Shown: positions 17,399 to 25,829 of the stretch, one piece after another
Layout: each line of letters opens with the position of its first letter
How positions within the stretch are numbered: position 1 is the stretch's first letter
From: Agrobacterium rubi TR3 = NBRC 13261
GTDB lineage: Bacteria; Pseudomonadota; Alphaproteobacteria; Rhizobiales; Rhizobiaceae
Reading direction: 5' to 3'
Assembly (NCBI RefSeq): GCF_000739935.1
Contig: NZ_BBJU01000012.1
Coordinates: 62,001 to 126,000 of the forward strand
DNA length: 64,000 nt
Notes under the pieces: model-generated
Databases searched by the model: none
What the model was told of the DNA's origin: nothing
The model's input: the letters and a program-made list of their open reading frames with translations, nothing else
Program-made: the position numbers and the translations under genes

Positions 17399-17606
17399 GT
17401 CTGCCCGAAAGCTTTGTGCCGATGAAGTGTATGGTGGCTTCGTTTAAATTTTGTTGCGCGAAACCCTCGCATTTCCAATATCGTATGATTTTTTAATGCC
17501 GACCCGCGCCTTGGACATCATATCAGTGATTTAGGAAATAATATAAATATTGCCATTGCCGACCAATTACGGGATATTTGCGCAATAGAAAGTTTGACCG
17601 GAGACA

Positions 17607-18410
17607 ATGCCAGCGTGTGAGGTCTCCCCTATTGCCTCGGAGAGAATATTGGCCAGCCTCAATGAAACCGTCGATGGCGGCGCGAAAGAGAAGTCGTCCA
17701 GCGGTCGCTCAGGCGGCTCGCTCGTCAGCCAGACCGCAGATGCACTGCGCCAGACCATTCTGTCTGGCCAGTATAAGCCGGGAGACAAGCTGCCCAGCGA
17801 GGCAGGGCTGACGGAGCTTTACAAAGTCAGCCGCACCGTCGTGCGAGAAGCCGTTGCCGCCCTGCGAGCAGACAAACTGGTGGAGGCGCGTCATGGGGCG
17901 GGCATCTTCGTGCTGGCGCTGCCCACGCAACAGCCACAGCCGTTTCAGGATGTCGATCATGATCGCATCTCCTCCATCATCGAACTGCTGGAACTGCGTG
18001 CCGCCGTCGAAACGGAAGCCGCCGAACTCGCTGCCGTTCGCCGATCGCCCGCGCAGGAAGAAGCAATCATCCGCTGTCTGTCGTCGGTGCAGGCCTGCAT
18101 CGATGCGGGCAGCCCGACCGCGGAGGCGGATTTCAAGCTTCATCTTGCCATAGCTGACGCCACCAACAATCCACGCTTTCGCGAGTTTCTGGAAGTGATG
18201 GGCCAGAATGTCATCCCACGAGCCGCCCTTCGTGCCTCCCAGTCGGAGAAGGCCGCAGCACCTTATCTACAGCAACTTCAAAACGAGCATGACACGATCG
18301 TCCATGCCATTTCCGATGGTGACGCCGCGGCGGCCCGCGAGGCTATGCGCCAGCACCTGAAGGGAAGCCAGCAACGCTACCGCGCCATGCTGCGCCAGGG
18401 CGACCGTTAG
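17607..18410 (+). CDS. FadR-type GntR-family regulator
   Basis: 267 residues. The winged helix covers about residues 39-105: LVSQTADALRQTILSG, PGDKLPSEAGLTELYKVSRTVVREAVAAL and the wing VEARHGAGIFV. The FCD ligand domain follows, with ELLELRAAVETEAAELAA, a DFKLHLAIADATNNPRF metal-site motif and NEHDTIVHAISDGD. FCD regulators usually sense sugar acids or organic acids through a bound metal. It directly precedes a galactarolactone isomerase homologue, so control of sugar-acid use is likely. Start uncertain: the ATG at 17607 has GGAG only three bases away, while a TTG at 17649 has GGAGAG at a normal distance. Confidence 0.85.
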   Translation: MPACEVSPIASERILASLNETVDGGAKEKSSSGRSGGSLVSQTADALRQTILSGQYKPGDKLPSEAGLTELYKVSRTVVREAVAALRADKLVEARHGAGIFVLALPTQQPQPFQDVDHDRISSIIELLELRAAVETEAAELAAVRRSPAQEEAIIRCLSSVQACIDAGSPTAEADFKLHLAIADATNNPRFREFLEVMGQNVIPRAALRASQSEKAAAPYLQQLQNEHDTIVHAISDGDAAAAREAMRQHLKGSQQRYRAMLRQGDR

Positions 18411-18450
18411 TCTTCATCCCCGTTTGCGCATCCAGACCGAAAGGGTTTTC

Positions 18451-19317
18451 ATGACGATCGTCAGAACATTTGAGGGCGACAAGCCCCGTATGGTGATGCC
18501 CAAGGGTGCCATCGACACACAGATGCACATGTATCTGCCAGACTTTCCCGCGTTGGAAGGCGGCCCGCAGTTGCCCGAGGGAACGCCGGGACCTGACGAA
18601 TATCGCCGCCTGATGAAATGGATCGGCATCGACCGCGTCGTCATCACCCAGGGCAATGCCCACCAGCGCGATAACGGCAACCTGATGGCTAGCCTGCGGG
18701 CGATGGGAGATGTGGCGAAAGGTGTCGCAGTCGTCACCCGGGATACCCCGCTCGACGAGATCCAGGAGCTGATCGATGTCGGCGTCGTCGGCGCGCGCAT
18801 CATGGATTTGCCGGGCGGTGCCGTCGATCTCACCCATCTGGAGGAGATCGACAGTATCGCGCAGGAACTCGGGTGGTGCGTCGCTGTTCAGTTCGATGGC
18901 TCCCACATTCTCGACCACGGGGAGCGCCTGGCAGCCATCAAGAGCCGCTGGATTTTCGATCACCACGGTAAGTTCTTCGCAGGCGTCACGCCTGATAGTC
19001 CGCAGGTGGCAGCATTGAAACGGCTGATCGACAAGGGCAATTGCTGGTTCAAATTTGCTGGATGTTACGAATCCAGTCGTTCGGGTGGACCTGACTTCGA
19101 AGATATCGCAGCGGTGGCCCGCGTCATCGCCGACTACGCACCAGACCGCATCATCTGGGGCACCAACTGGCCCCACAACAATGCCAAGACGACAGAAGCA
19201 TACCCTGACGATGCGGACTTGCTGGACACGGTTCTGTCCTGGCTGCCGTCAGACGAAGCGCGCAAAAAGGCGCTGGTGACGAACCCGGAAGAGTTGTTCG
19301 GTTTCGACCCGGTTTGA
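18451..19317 (+). CDS. Amidohydrolase-family protein, D-galactarolactone isomerase-like
   Basis: 288 residues, TIM-barrel amidohydrolase of the COG3618 group. The stretches AIDTQMHMYLPDFPAL, ITQGNAHQRDNGN, ARIMDLPGGAVDL, FDHHGKFF and WGTNWPHN closely resemble, from memory, the Agrobacterium galactarolactone isomerase. That enzyme moves the lactone from the 1,5 to the 1,4 form in oxidative galacturonate breakdown. The related 2-pyrone-4,6-dicarboxylate lactonases are an alternative. The partner genes udh, gci and kdgD are not adjacent. The ATG at 18451 follows AAGGG by five bases; the gene sits 40 bases after a FadR-type regulator and ends in a terminator. Confidence 0.75.
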   Translation: MTIVRTFEGDKPRMVMPKGAIDTQMHMYLPDFPALEGGPQLPEGTPGPDEYRRLMKWIGIDRVVITQGNAHQRDNGNLMASLRAMGDVAKGVAVVTRDTPLDEIQELIDVGVVGARIMDLPGGAVDLTHLEEIDSIAQELGWCVAVQFDGSHILDHGERLAAIKSRWIFDHHGKFFAGVTPDSPQVAALKRLIDKGNCWFKFAGCYESSRSGGPDFEDIAAVARVIADYAPDRIIWGTNWPHNNAKTTEAYPDDADLLDTVLSWLPSDEARKKALVTNPEELFGFDPV

Positions 19318-19330
19318 GCGCGAAGATGAA

Positions 19331-19357
19331 AAGCCCGGCGTGACCGGGCTTTTTTTC
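19331..19357 (+). terminator. Intrinsic terminator of the isomerase-like gene
   Basis: AAGCCCGG with CCGGGCTT around five bases, followed by TTTTTTC; 14 bases after the stop and before the convergent fabI end. Confidence 0.88.
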
Positions 19358-19376
19358 ATTGTATCGGCGTTTCACC

Positions 19377-20183
19377 TTACTCACTGTCAGCAGTATAAAG
19401 CACTTCAAGCGTCGGGATCGAGGTGATGTTGAAACCGCCGTCGACATAGTGACATTCGCCCGTGACACCGCGCGACAGGTTTGACAGAAGATAGAGCGCG
19501 GAACCACCGATGTCTTCGATATCGGGCGTGCGGCGCATCGGTGCGTTCTTCTGGTTCCACGAGAATATGGCGCGCGCATCCGAAATACCGGCACCGGCAA
19601 GCGTGCGAACCGGACCTGCGGAAATGGCGTTGACGCGGATGCCCTTCGGACCATAATCAGCCGCCAGATAGCGCACGGAAGCTTCGAGAGCCGCCTTGGC
19701 GACGCCCATAACGTTGTAGTTGGGGATCACACGCTGAGAGCCATTATAGGTCAGCGTCAGCATCGATCCGCCATCGGTCATCAGTTCGGCGGCACGCTTG
19801 GCAATTTCTGTGAAGGAGAAGCAGGAAATGACCATCGTGCGACTGAAATTTTCGCGCGTGGTGTTGGCGTAGAGGCCTTTCAGCTCGTTCTTGTCGGAAA
19901 AACCAATGGCGTGGACGACGAAATCCAGGGAGCCCCAGCGTTCACGCACCGTCTCGAACAGGGCATCCACCGAGGCGATGTCTTCCACGTCGCAGGGCAC
20001 GATGAAGTCAGAGCCGACTTCAGCGGCCAGCGGCTTCACACGCTTGCCCAGCGCTTCGCCCTGATAGGTGAAGGCCAGTTCCGCGCCCTGAGCCGCCACC
20101 GCCTTGGCGATACCCCAGGCGATGGAGTGGTTGTTTGCGACACCCATGATGAGGCCGCGCTTTCCCTGCATGATGCCGTTCAT
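19377..20183 (-). CDS. fabI: Enoyl-[acyl-carrier-protein] reductase (NADH)
   Basis: 268 residues, short-chain dehydrogenase fold. The cofactor loop is GVANNHSIAWGIAKAVAAQGA, and the catalytic pair lies in YNVMGVAK (Tyr-x6-Lys), typical of FabI. It reduces trans-2-enoyl-ACP in the last step of fatty acid elongation. The start ATG at 20181-20183 (MNGIMQGKRG) is chosen over a TTG at 20189. It is separated from fabB by six bases, in the conserved rhizobial order fabA-fabB-fabI. Confidence 0.93.
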   Translation of the reverse strand: MNGIMQGKRGLIMGVANNHSIAWGIAKAVAAQGAELAFTYQGEALGKRVKPLAAEVGSDFIVPCDVEDIASVDALFETVRERWGSLDFVVHAIGFSDKNELKGLYANTTRENFSRTMVISCFSFTEIAKRAAELMTDGGSMLTLTYNGSQRVIPNYNVMGVAKAALEASVRYLAADYGPKGIRVNAISAGPVRTLAGAGISDARAIFSWNQKNAPMRRTPDIEDIGGSALYLLSNLSRGVTGECHYVDGGFNITSIPTLEVLYTADSE

Positions 20184-20189
20184 GGGCAA

Positions 20190-21413
20190 TTATCCGTTGT
20201 AGCGCTGGAAGACGAGCGTGGCGTTGGTGCCGCCGAAGCCGAAGGAGTTCGACAGAACCGTATCGATCTTGGCATTGTCGATGCGTTCGCGAACGATCGG
20301 CACGCCTTCGAATTCCGGATCGAGCGTTTCGATATGGGCGCTTTTGCCGATGAAGCGCTCCTGCATCATCAACAGACCGTAGATGGATTCCTGCACGCCG
20401 GCTGCACCCAGCGAGTGACCGGTAAGCGACTTGGTCGACTGCACATGCGGGATTTTCGAGCCAAACACTTCACGGATCGCGCCGACTTCCTTGCTGTCGC
20501 CAACGGGTGTGGATGTGCCGTGGGTGTTGATGTAATCGACATCGCCCTTCACCGTTGCCAGAGCCTGACGCATGCAGCGGATGGCGCCTTCGCCAGACGG
20601 TGCGACCATGTCGTAACCGTCAGATGTTGCGCCGTAACCGACGATTTCGGCATAAATCTTCGCGCCGCGTGCCTTGGCATGTTCCAGTTCTTCCAGAACC
20701 AGAACGCCGGCACCACCAGCGATGACGAAGCCATCGCGGTTGACGTCATAGGCGCGCGAGGCGACCGATGGCGTGTCGTTATATTTGGACGACATGGCAC
20801 CCATGGCATCGAACAGGTTCGACATCGACCAGTCGAGGTCTTCATGGCCACCCGCAAACATCACGTCCTGCTTACCCCACTGGATCATTTCAGCGGCGTT
20901 GCCGATGCAGTGCGCCGATGTCGAGCAGGCCGAGGAGATGGAATAGTTGACGCCGTGGATCTTGAACCAGGTGGCAAGCGTTGCGGATGCCGTGGACGAC
21001 ATGGCCTTCGGCACGGCAAACGGGCCGATGCGCTTGGGGCTGTTGTTCTTCAGCGTGATGTCGGAGGCTTCAACGATGGTGCGGGTGGACGGACCGCCCG
21101 AGCCCATGATGATGCCCGTGCGCTCATTGCCGCTGATGACGCTCTCTTCCAGACCGGAGTCTGCAATCGCCTGCTTCATGGCCACATGGTTCCACGCACC
21201 GCCCTGGGACAGGAAGCGCATGGCGCGACGGTCAACCAGATCGGTCGGGTCGAGAGACGGCTTGCCCCAGACCTGGCATTTGAAGCCATGCTCGGCGAAA
21301 TCCGGCGAGAACGAAATTCCCGACTTCGCATCTCTCAGGGACGCTGTCACTTCTTTAGCGTCGTTGCCGATCGATGAAACAATACCGAGGCCGGTGACTA
21401 CAACTCTTCTCAT
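20190..21413 (-). CDS. fabB: Beta-ketoacyl-ACP synthase I
   Basis: 407 residues, thiolase fold. The catalytic triad is visible: the cysteine in [14 protein letters not shown], the histidine in [14 protein letters not shown] and the histidine in [13 protein letters not shown]. FabB condenses malonyl-ACP with acyl chains and is needed for unsaturated fatty acids together with FabA, whose gene lies just upstream. The ATG at 21411-21413 ([10 protein letters not shown]) has AAGG about nine bases away; the extension to 21467 is rejected. Confidence 0.95.
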   Translation of the reverse strand: MRRVVVTGLGIVSSIGNDAKEVTASLRDAKSGISFSPDFAEHGFKCQVWGKPSLDPTDLVDRRAMRFLSQGGAWNHVAMKQAIADSGLEESVISGNERTGIIMGSGGPSTRTIVEASDITLKNNSPKRIGPFAVPKAMSSTASATLATWFKIHGVNYSISSACSTSAHCIGNAAEMIQWGKQDVMFAGGHEDLDWSMSNLFDAMGAMSSKYNDTPSVASRAYDVNRDGFVIAGGAGVLVLEELEHAKARGAKIYAEIVGYGATSDGYDMVAPSGEGAIRCMRQALATVKGDVDYINTHGTSTPVGDSKEVGAIREVFGSKIPHVQSTKSLTGHSLGAAGVQESIYGLLMMQERFIGKSAHIETLDPEFEGVPIVRERIDNAKIDTVLSNSFGFGGTNATLVFQRYNG

Positions 21414-21495
21414 AAAGTTGACCTTTTCTGTGTTTGCCGCGCGATGTGTTGCGAGTTGGGGCGGCATTGGCCACCCGCAACCGAACGATCAGGGG

Positions 21496-22011
21496 TCAGG
21501 CGGTCTTTTCTTTCGACAGGCCGACACGCAGGTCCGACGCTTGATAAATGGTTTCGCCATCGGCCTTCAGCCAGCCATCGGCCGTGCCGAGAACCAGGCG
21601 ACCGCGCATGACGCGCTTGAAATCGATGCCGTATTGCAAGAGCTTTGTTTCAGGGCGAACCATGCCCTTGAACTTCACCTCGCCGGTGGACAGCGCCATG
21701 CCGCGACCTTCTTCACCCAGCCAGCCGAGGAAGAAGCCCGTCAGCTGCCACATGCCATCGAGACCGAGGCAGCCGGGCATGATGGGGTTGCCCTGAAAGT
21801 GGCATGGAAAATACCAGTCATCAGGCGACACGTCGTATTCGGCGCGGATGAAGCCCTTGTCGTGGGCACCGCCGGTTTCGGAGATTTCAGTGATACGGTG
21901 CACCATGAGCATAGGAGGCAGAGGAAGCTGCGCGTTGCCGGGACCAAACAGTTCGCCACGTCCACAAGACAGAATTTCCTCGTAATTGTAGCTCGATTGC
22001 CTCGTTGCCAT
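21496..22011 (-). CDS. fabA: 3-hydroxydecanoyl-ACP dehydratase/isomerase
   Basis: 171 residues. The active-site histidine lies in [20 protein letters not shown], and the catalytic aspartate in the same [11 protein letters not shown] helix. FabA dehydrates 3-hydroxydecanoyl-ACP and isomerises the product, the branch point to unsaturated fatty acids. First gene of fabA-fabB-fabI; divergent from irr across 301 bases, an arrangement conserved in rhizobia as far as I recall. Confidence 0.96.
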   Translation of the reverse strand: MATRQSSYNYEEILSCGRGELFGPGNAQLPLPPMLMVHRITEISETGGAHDKGFIRAEYDVSPDDWYFPCHFQGNPIMPGCLGLDGMWQLTGFFLGWLGEEGRGMALSTGEVKFKGMVRPETKLLQYGIDFKRVMRGRLVLGTADGWLKADGETIYQASDLRVGLSKEKTA

Positions 22012-22312
22012 GTCGTATCCATTTCCCCGTTTACACGCGTTGAAAGACTTCTGTAGAACAAGTTAGGTTCAAAATGAAGCGCCACAAGGGCAACTTGCAT
22101 GTCTGCTTGCCCATGCTTTGTGCCAAAGCTGCCTTAACATGGCGCCCGCATACAGGAAGCGTAAGGCCTGAACCAGAGGAAATTTGCAAAAATCCCCGCT
22201 TTGCAGCCAATTGCCGCGGGCCGTTTTGCCGGAATCTATTGAAAGCTTTGCTCGTAAAAGTTATATGCTTACCAGATTGGGTTTATGCCACCGGTTTTGA
22301 GGCCGCGTTTTT
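22012..22312. promoter_or_regulatory. Divergent fabA / irr promoter region
   Basis: A 301-base gap. The irr side has a good promoter (separate entry). The fabA side shows no clear -35/-10 pair to me. A frame on the plus strand (22074-22316) lacks a ribosome-binding site and is not called. Confidence 0.5.
22239..22267 (+). promoter_or_regulatory. Sigma-70-type promoter of irr
   Basis: TTGAAA (22239-22244), a 17-base spacer, then TATATG (22262-22267). This gives a predicted start near 22274, about 40 bases before the irr ATG. Confidence 0.6.
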
Positions 22313-22732
22313 ATGACATTCGACGCTACACTGGATATCGGAACGAGATTGCGCCGCTTCGGCCTGCGCCCTACACGTCAGCGCGTTGCACTGGGCGATC
22401 TTCTGTTCGCCAAGGGTGACCGGCATCTGACTGTCGAGGAGCTGCATGACGAGGCTGTGAATGCCGGCGTGCCGATTTCGTTGGCCACCGTTTACAACAC
22501 GCTGCACCAGTTTACCGAAGCGGGCATCATCCGCGTGTTGGCAGTCGAAGGTGCCAAAACCTATTTCGACACTAACGTCTCGGATCACCATCACTTCTTC
22601 GTCGAAGGTGAAAACGAAGTTCTGGATATTCCGGTCAACAACCTGGAAATAGGTAACCTGCCAGAGCCACCCGAGGGCATGGAAATCGCCCATGTGGACG
22701 TGGTTATCCGCCTTCGCCGCAAGCGCGGCTGA
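22313..22732 (+). CDS. irr: Iron response regulator Irr (Fur family)
   Basis: 139 residues. An N-terminal winged helix (RLRRFGLRPTRQRVALGDLLF; PISLATVYNTLHQFTEAG) is followed by a C-terminal dimer domain with the triple histidine VSDHHHFFVEGENEVLD. Irr represses or activates haem and iron genes in alphaproteobacteria and is degraded in response to haem. The N-terminal cysteine haem motif of Bradyrhizobium Irr is absent, as in Rhizobium and Agrobacterium Irr. It is divergent from fabA, has a good promoter 40 bases upstream and a GAGG site. RirA lies 1.3 kb further on. Confidence 0.93.
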   Translation: MTFDATLDIGTRLRRFGLRPTRQRVALGDLLFAKGDRHLTVEELHDEAVNAGVPISLATVYNTLHQFTEAGIIRVLAVEGAKTYFDTNVSDHHHFFVEGENEVLDIPVNNLEIGNLPEPPEGMEIAHVDVVIRLRRKRG

Positions 22733-22776
22733 GGCTTTTCTGTCAAAACGCCAAGCTTTAAAGCGTCACGGACCGG

Positions 22777-23826
22777 TCAGTTGGACGGGCCGTCGTTGAA
22801 ACCAACCTCATCCACCAATTCCGACGCTTCTTTCCGATGAGCAGCGATCTCGGTGAGGGACAATGTATCCGGCTTGATCGGCCCGAAATTCTTCACGACA
22901 TCGGATGGCTGCGCGCCCGGTAGAACCGGATATTCGAAGACCTGTTTGGCATAGATTTCTTGTGCCTCGCCCGACGCCAGGAATTCCATCAGCTTCAGCG
23001 CATTGTCCTTGTTCGGGGCATATTTCGTCATTGCGACGCCCGAAATGTTGACGTGGGTGCCGCGGTCGTTGGCGTTGGGGAAGATGACGCGGACGGAATT
23101 GCCCCAGACCTTTTCCTCTGGCTCCTGCTCATTGGTCAGCATCAGGCCGACATAATAGGTGTTGCCGAGCGCGATATCGCATTCACCGGAATAGATGGAT
23201 TTGGCCTGACTGCGGTCGGTTCCGTCGGGTTTGCGGGCCAGATTGTTCTTGAGCGCGGTCAACCATGTGCGTGTGTAGTCCACACCGTGATGGGCAATCA
23301 TGGATGCAAAAAGCGCGATGTTATAAGAGTGCTGGCCATCGCGAATGCAGATCTTGCCCTTCCATTTCGGATCCGCCAGCTCTTCGTAAGTGATATCTTT
23401 CTGGCTGACACGATCCTTGGAGGCATAAACCACACGCCCGCGGGTCGTCAGTCCGAACCACTCACCTTCCGGATCACGAAGATTGGCGGGAATGTCCTTT
23501 TCGATGACCGGGTCGTTCAACACCGGCTGCGTGACCTTGCCTTCCTTGGCTTCGACCAGACGGGCAATATCGACGGTCAGCAGAATATCGGCGGGCGAAT
23601 TGACGCCTTCGGCCTGAATGCGCTCGACCAGTCCCTTGTCCAGAAACAGCACATTGGCTTCGATGCCGGTTTCCTTGGTGAAGGCGTCGAGCAGCGGCTG
23701 GATGAGTTCTGGCTGGCGATAGGAGTAGACGTTGACCTCACCACCCGCGAAAGCTGTGGACATTCCACAACTGACAACCGTTGTTGTGGCCGCAATCGCA
23801 TAAAATATCGACTTCACGCTTGCCAT
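22777..23826 (-). CDS. Fe(3+) ABC transporter substrate-binding protein
   Basis: 349 residues. A signal peptide (about residues 1-27, ending AFA) is followed by GEVNVYSYRQPELIQPLLDAFTKETGI and a C-terminal lobe with GNTYYVGLML. The tyrosine-rich site matches the FbpA/FutA ferric-binding family. The ATG at 23824-23826 follows GGAGG by eight bases; the longer frame is rejected. No permease or ATPase gene is adjacent, so partners must be elsewhere. It is divergent from rirA and shares an iron-responsive box with it, which predicts repression by RirA when iron is plentiful. Confidence 0.88.
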   Translation of the reverse strand: MASVKSIFYAIAATTTVVSCGMSTAFAGGEVNVYSYRQPELIQPLLDAFTKETGIEANVLFLDKGLVERIQAEGVNSPADILLTVDIARLVEAKEGKVTQPVLNDPVIEKDIPANLRDPEGEWFGLTTRGRVVYASKDRVSQKDITYEELADPKWKGKICIRDGQHSYNIALFASMIAHHGVDYTRTWLTALKNNLARKPDGTDRSQAKSIYSGECDIALGNTYYVGLMLTNEQEPEEKVWGNSVRVIFPNANDRGTHVNISGVAMTKYAPNKDNALKLMEFLASGEAQEIYAKQVFEYPVLPGAQPSDVVKNFGPIKPDTLSLTEIAAHRKEASELVDEVGFNDGPSN

Positions 23827-23932
23827 GGGAAACGCCTCCGGTAGATTGGATTCTTGAGTTGTTTGTTCATGAATCACGGCAAGCGGTCAACAGGGCAAAT
23901 GAGAGATCGGGATTCTCGCAGAGAATTTTTCA

Positions 23933-23952
23933 TTTCTGGAATTGTTCTAAAC
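23933..23952. promoter_or_regulatory. Iron-responsive (IRO-like) box shared by the iron-binding protein gene and rirA
   Basis: The imperfect palindrome TTTCTGGAATTGTTCTAAAC resembles the rhizobial IRO motif (TTTAGAA-N3-TTCTAAA-like) bound by RirA. It overlaps the -35 of a predicted rirA promoter: TTGTTC at 23942, 17-base spacer, TATATG at 23965. Confidence 0.6.
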
Positions 23953-24000
23953 TAAAATAGCGACTATATGACTCCACATTACAGGAGTTAGGAGACTAGC

Positions 24001-24489
24001 ATGCGTTTGACCAAACAGACCAACTATGCCGTCCGCATGTTGATGTATTGCGCTGCCAATGAAGGCAACCTCAGCCGCATTCCGGAAATTGCCAAGGCTT
24101 ATGGCGTCTCGGAACTCTTCCTGTTCAAGATTTTGCAGCCGCTGAACAAGGCTGGCCTCGTCGAGACCGTTCGTGGTCGCAATGGCGGTGTCAAGCTGGG
24201 CAAGCCTGCCGACAAGATCAGCCTGTTCGATGTCGTCAAGGTCACCGAAGACAGCTTTGCCATGGCAGAGTGTTTCGAAGAGGGTGCCGTGGAATGCCCG
24301 TTGGTGGATAGCTGCGGTTTGAACTCGGCGCTGCGCAAGGCACTCAACGCCTTCTTCGATGTGTTGACGCAATATTCCATCGACGACCTCGTCAAGGCCC
24401 GCCCGCAGATCAGCTTCCTGCTCGGCCTAGAAGACACCATGGCCAAGCGTCGTCCGCCACGGGTCGTGGCAGCCGCTCCCGCTGCCTAA
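24001..24489 (+). CDS. rirA: Iron-responsive transcriptional regulator RirA (Rrf2 family)
   Basis: 162 residues. An N-terminal winged helix (MRLTKQTNYAVRMLMYCA; IPEIAKAYGVSELFLFKILQPL) is followed by the wing GRNGGVKLGKPA. Three cysteines, C91, C99 and C105, in the CFEEG..ECPLVDSC motif are the iron-sulphur ligands of RirA. The protein represses iron-uptake genes in iron-replete rhizobia. GGAG lies six bases before the ATG. An IRO-like box sits over its promoter, predicting autoregulation. A terminator follows. Confidence 0.96.
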   Translation: MRLTKQTNYAVRMLMYCAANEGNLSRIPEIAKAYGVSELFLFKILQPLNKAGLVETVRGRNGGVKLGKPADKISLFDVVKVTEDSFAMAECFEEGAVECPLVDSCGLNSALRKALNAFFDVLTQYSIDDLVKARPQISFLLGLEDTMAKRRPPRVVAAAPAA

Positions 24490-24517
24490 GCCTCAAGCTC
24501 ACTTCGTCAGATTTTCC

Positions 24518-24552
24518 AACCCGCGGACATTGTTCGCGGGTTTTGTGTTTTT
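24518..24552 (+). terminator. Intrinsic terminator of rirA
   Basis: CCCGCG with CGCGGG around nine bases, followed by TTTTGTGTTTTT; about 30 bases after the rirA stop. Confidence 0.8.
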
Positions 24553-24634
24553 AGGCCTCTTGCAGTTGACGGTTGCGCCGTAAAAGGCACAGTTGCATAT
24601 CAAAAGCCTCCCATCCGATTCCCTTTCCGTAAGC

Positions 24635-25672
24635 ATGATGACCAAGCCAGACCTCCAAAGCTTTCTCCTGACAGCCCTCATCGGCAGCATCGGCGCTCTG
24701 GTAGCCTCTCTTATAGGACTGCCAGCACCTTTTCTGTGTGGACCGGCGCTTGCCGTGACGTTGGCGGGATTGTCGGGTTTGCGGCTTTCCGTGCCCCACC
24801 TGCTGCGCAACGCAACCTTCGTCGTCGTCGGCATATCCATGGGAACGAGCGTGACGCCGGAGGTTATCGGTGCTGCCGCAACCTGGCCGCTCAGTTTCAT
24901 CGCTGTGCTGGCAACCGTTGTTGTCTTGCTCTACGTCGCCTACTGGATTTTGCGCGGTTTCGGTTACGACCGCACCACGGCCATGCTGGGCGCCTCACCC
25001 GGCCATCTCAGCTACATCATCAGCCTGACGGCGGAAACCAAGAGCGATTTGGCCACCGTCAGTGTCATCCAGAGCGTGCGCGTTCTAGCGCTGACGCTTG
25101 CCGTGCCGCTTATCGTTGAATATCTCGATCTGATCAGCATCGAACCCGTAATCCTGACGCCGCCGATGACGCCGCTCGTGCTGGGCGCGACGGTCATCGC
25201 TTCGCTTGCCGTCGGATGGGTTTTCATGCGCTGGCGCTTTCCGGCGGCGCTTTTGCTGGGCGGCGTTGCCGTATCGATAGGCATCCACATCACCGGGTTG
25301 ACGAGCGGCGGCGTACCCACCTGGATGAGCCAGCCGACCTATATCATTCTGGGCAGCCTGATCGGCACGCGCTTTACTCGCTCCTCTCTTCGCGACATGA
25401 GAAAGGCGTTCGTGGCAGGCGGGGTGGTAACGGTGGCTGTAATGCTTTTGGCCTGTCTTGCCGCTGTTGCAGTGTCCAACATCACCGGCGTTCCCCTCAA
25501 CGCCGTTATGATCGCCTTTGCGCCCGGCGGTCTGGAAACCATGGCGGCCATGGCTGTGATGATGCATGCCGATACGGCCTATGTAGGCTCCCACCACGTT
25601 CTGCGCCTGTTGTTTTTATCCGTGCTCATGCCGCTCGTCATGGGCAAGGATGCGCGCAGAAAATCCGACTGA
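24635..25672 (+). CDS. AbrB-family membrane protein (PF05145)
   Basis: 345 residues with about ten membrane segments in two repeats, each containing a GPALAVTLAGL or GGVAVSIGIHITGL-like glycine-rich stretch. The motif MLGASPGHLSYIISLTAETK in the first half and AFAPGGLETMAAMAVMMHAD in the second are the signature of the family once labelled putative ammonia monooxygenase. True function is unresolved; it may be a regulator or transporter. Two tandem ATGs at 24635 and 24638 are candidates; neither has a clear ribosome-binding site. Confidence 0.82.
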   Translation: MMTKPDLQSFLLTALIGSIGALVASLIGLPAPFLCGPALAVTLAGLSGLRLSVPHLLRNATFVVVGISMGTSVTPEVIGAAATWPLSFIAVLATVVVLLYVAYWILRGFGYDRTTAMLGASPGHLSYIISLTAETKSDLATVSVIQSVRVLALTLAVPLIVEYLDLISIEPVILTPPMTPLVLGATVIASLAVGWVFMRWRFPAALLLGGVAVSIGIHITGLTSGGVPTWMSQPTYIILGSLIGTRFTRSSLRDMRKAFVAGGVVTVAVMLLACLAAVAVSNITGVPLNAVMIAFAPGGLETMAAMAVMMHADTAYVGSHHVLRLLFLSVLMPLVMGKDARRKSD

Positions 25673-25684
25673 AGCGGCGATATG

Positions 25685-25725
25685 CTCGCTTCAATTTAGC
25701 GAGTGCGCATAAATTGAAATGCGCA
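25685..25725 (+). promoter_or_regulatory. Mutually exclusive hairpins between the AbrB-family and osmF genes
   Basis: CTCGC pairs with GCGAG (25685-25703) and TGCGCAT with ATGCGCA (25704-25725). Alternatively TTCAATTTA pairs with TAAATTGAA across both. It may be a terminator without a U-tract or an attenuator-like switch in the osmF leader. The pairing is seen; the role is inferred. Confidence 0.4.
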
Positions 25726-25829
25726 TGCAACCTTTCGCTCTCTTTTCCGTTACCGCCTACTGAATTGGGGACTGTCGCAGCGCGACGAAAATGCCCCTTG
25801 ATCGACCCCTTTTGTATCGGAGATGCCTG

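Noticed and set aside
19911-21377. 488-codon open frame antisense to fabB/fabI
   Set aside because: Spans two certain genes on the other strand and shows no domain.
22074-22316. 80-codon frame overlapping the irr start
   Set aside because: No ribosome-binding site, overlaps the irr promoter and reads like intergenic DNA.
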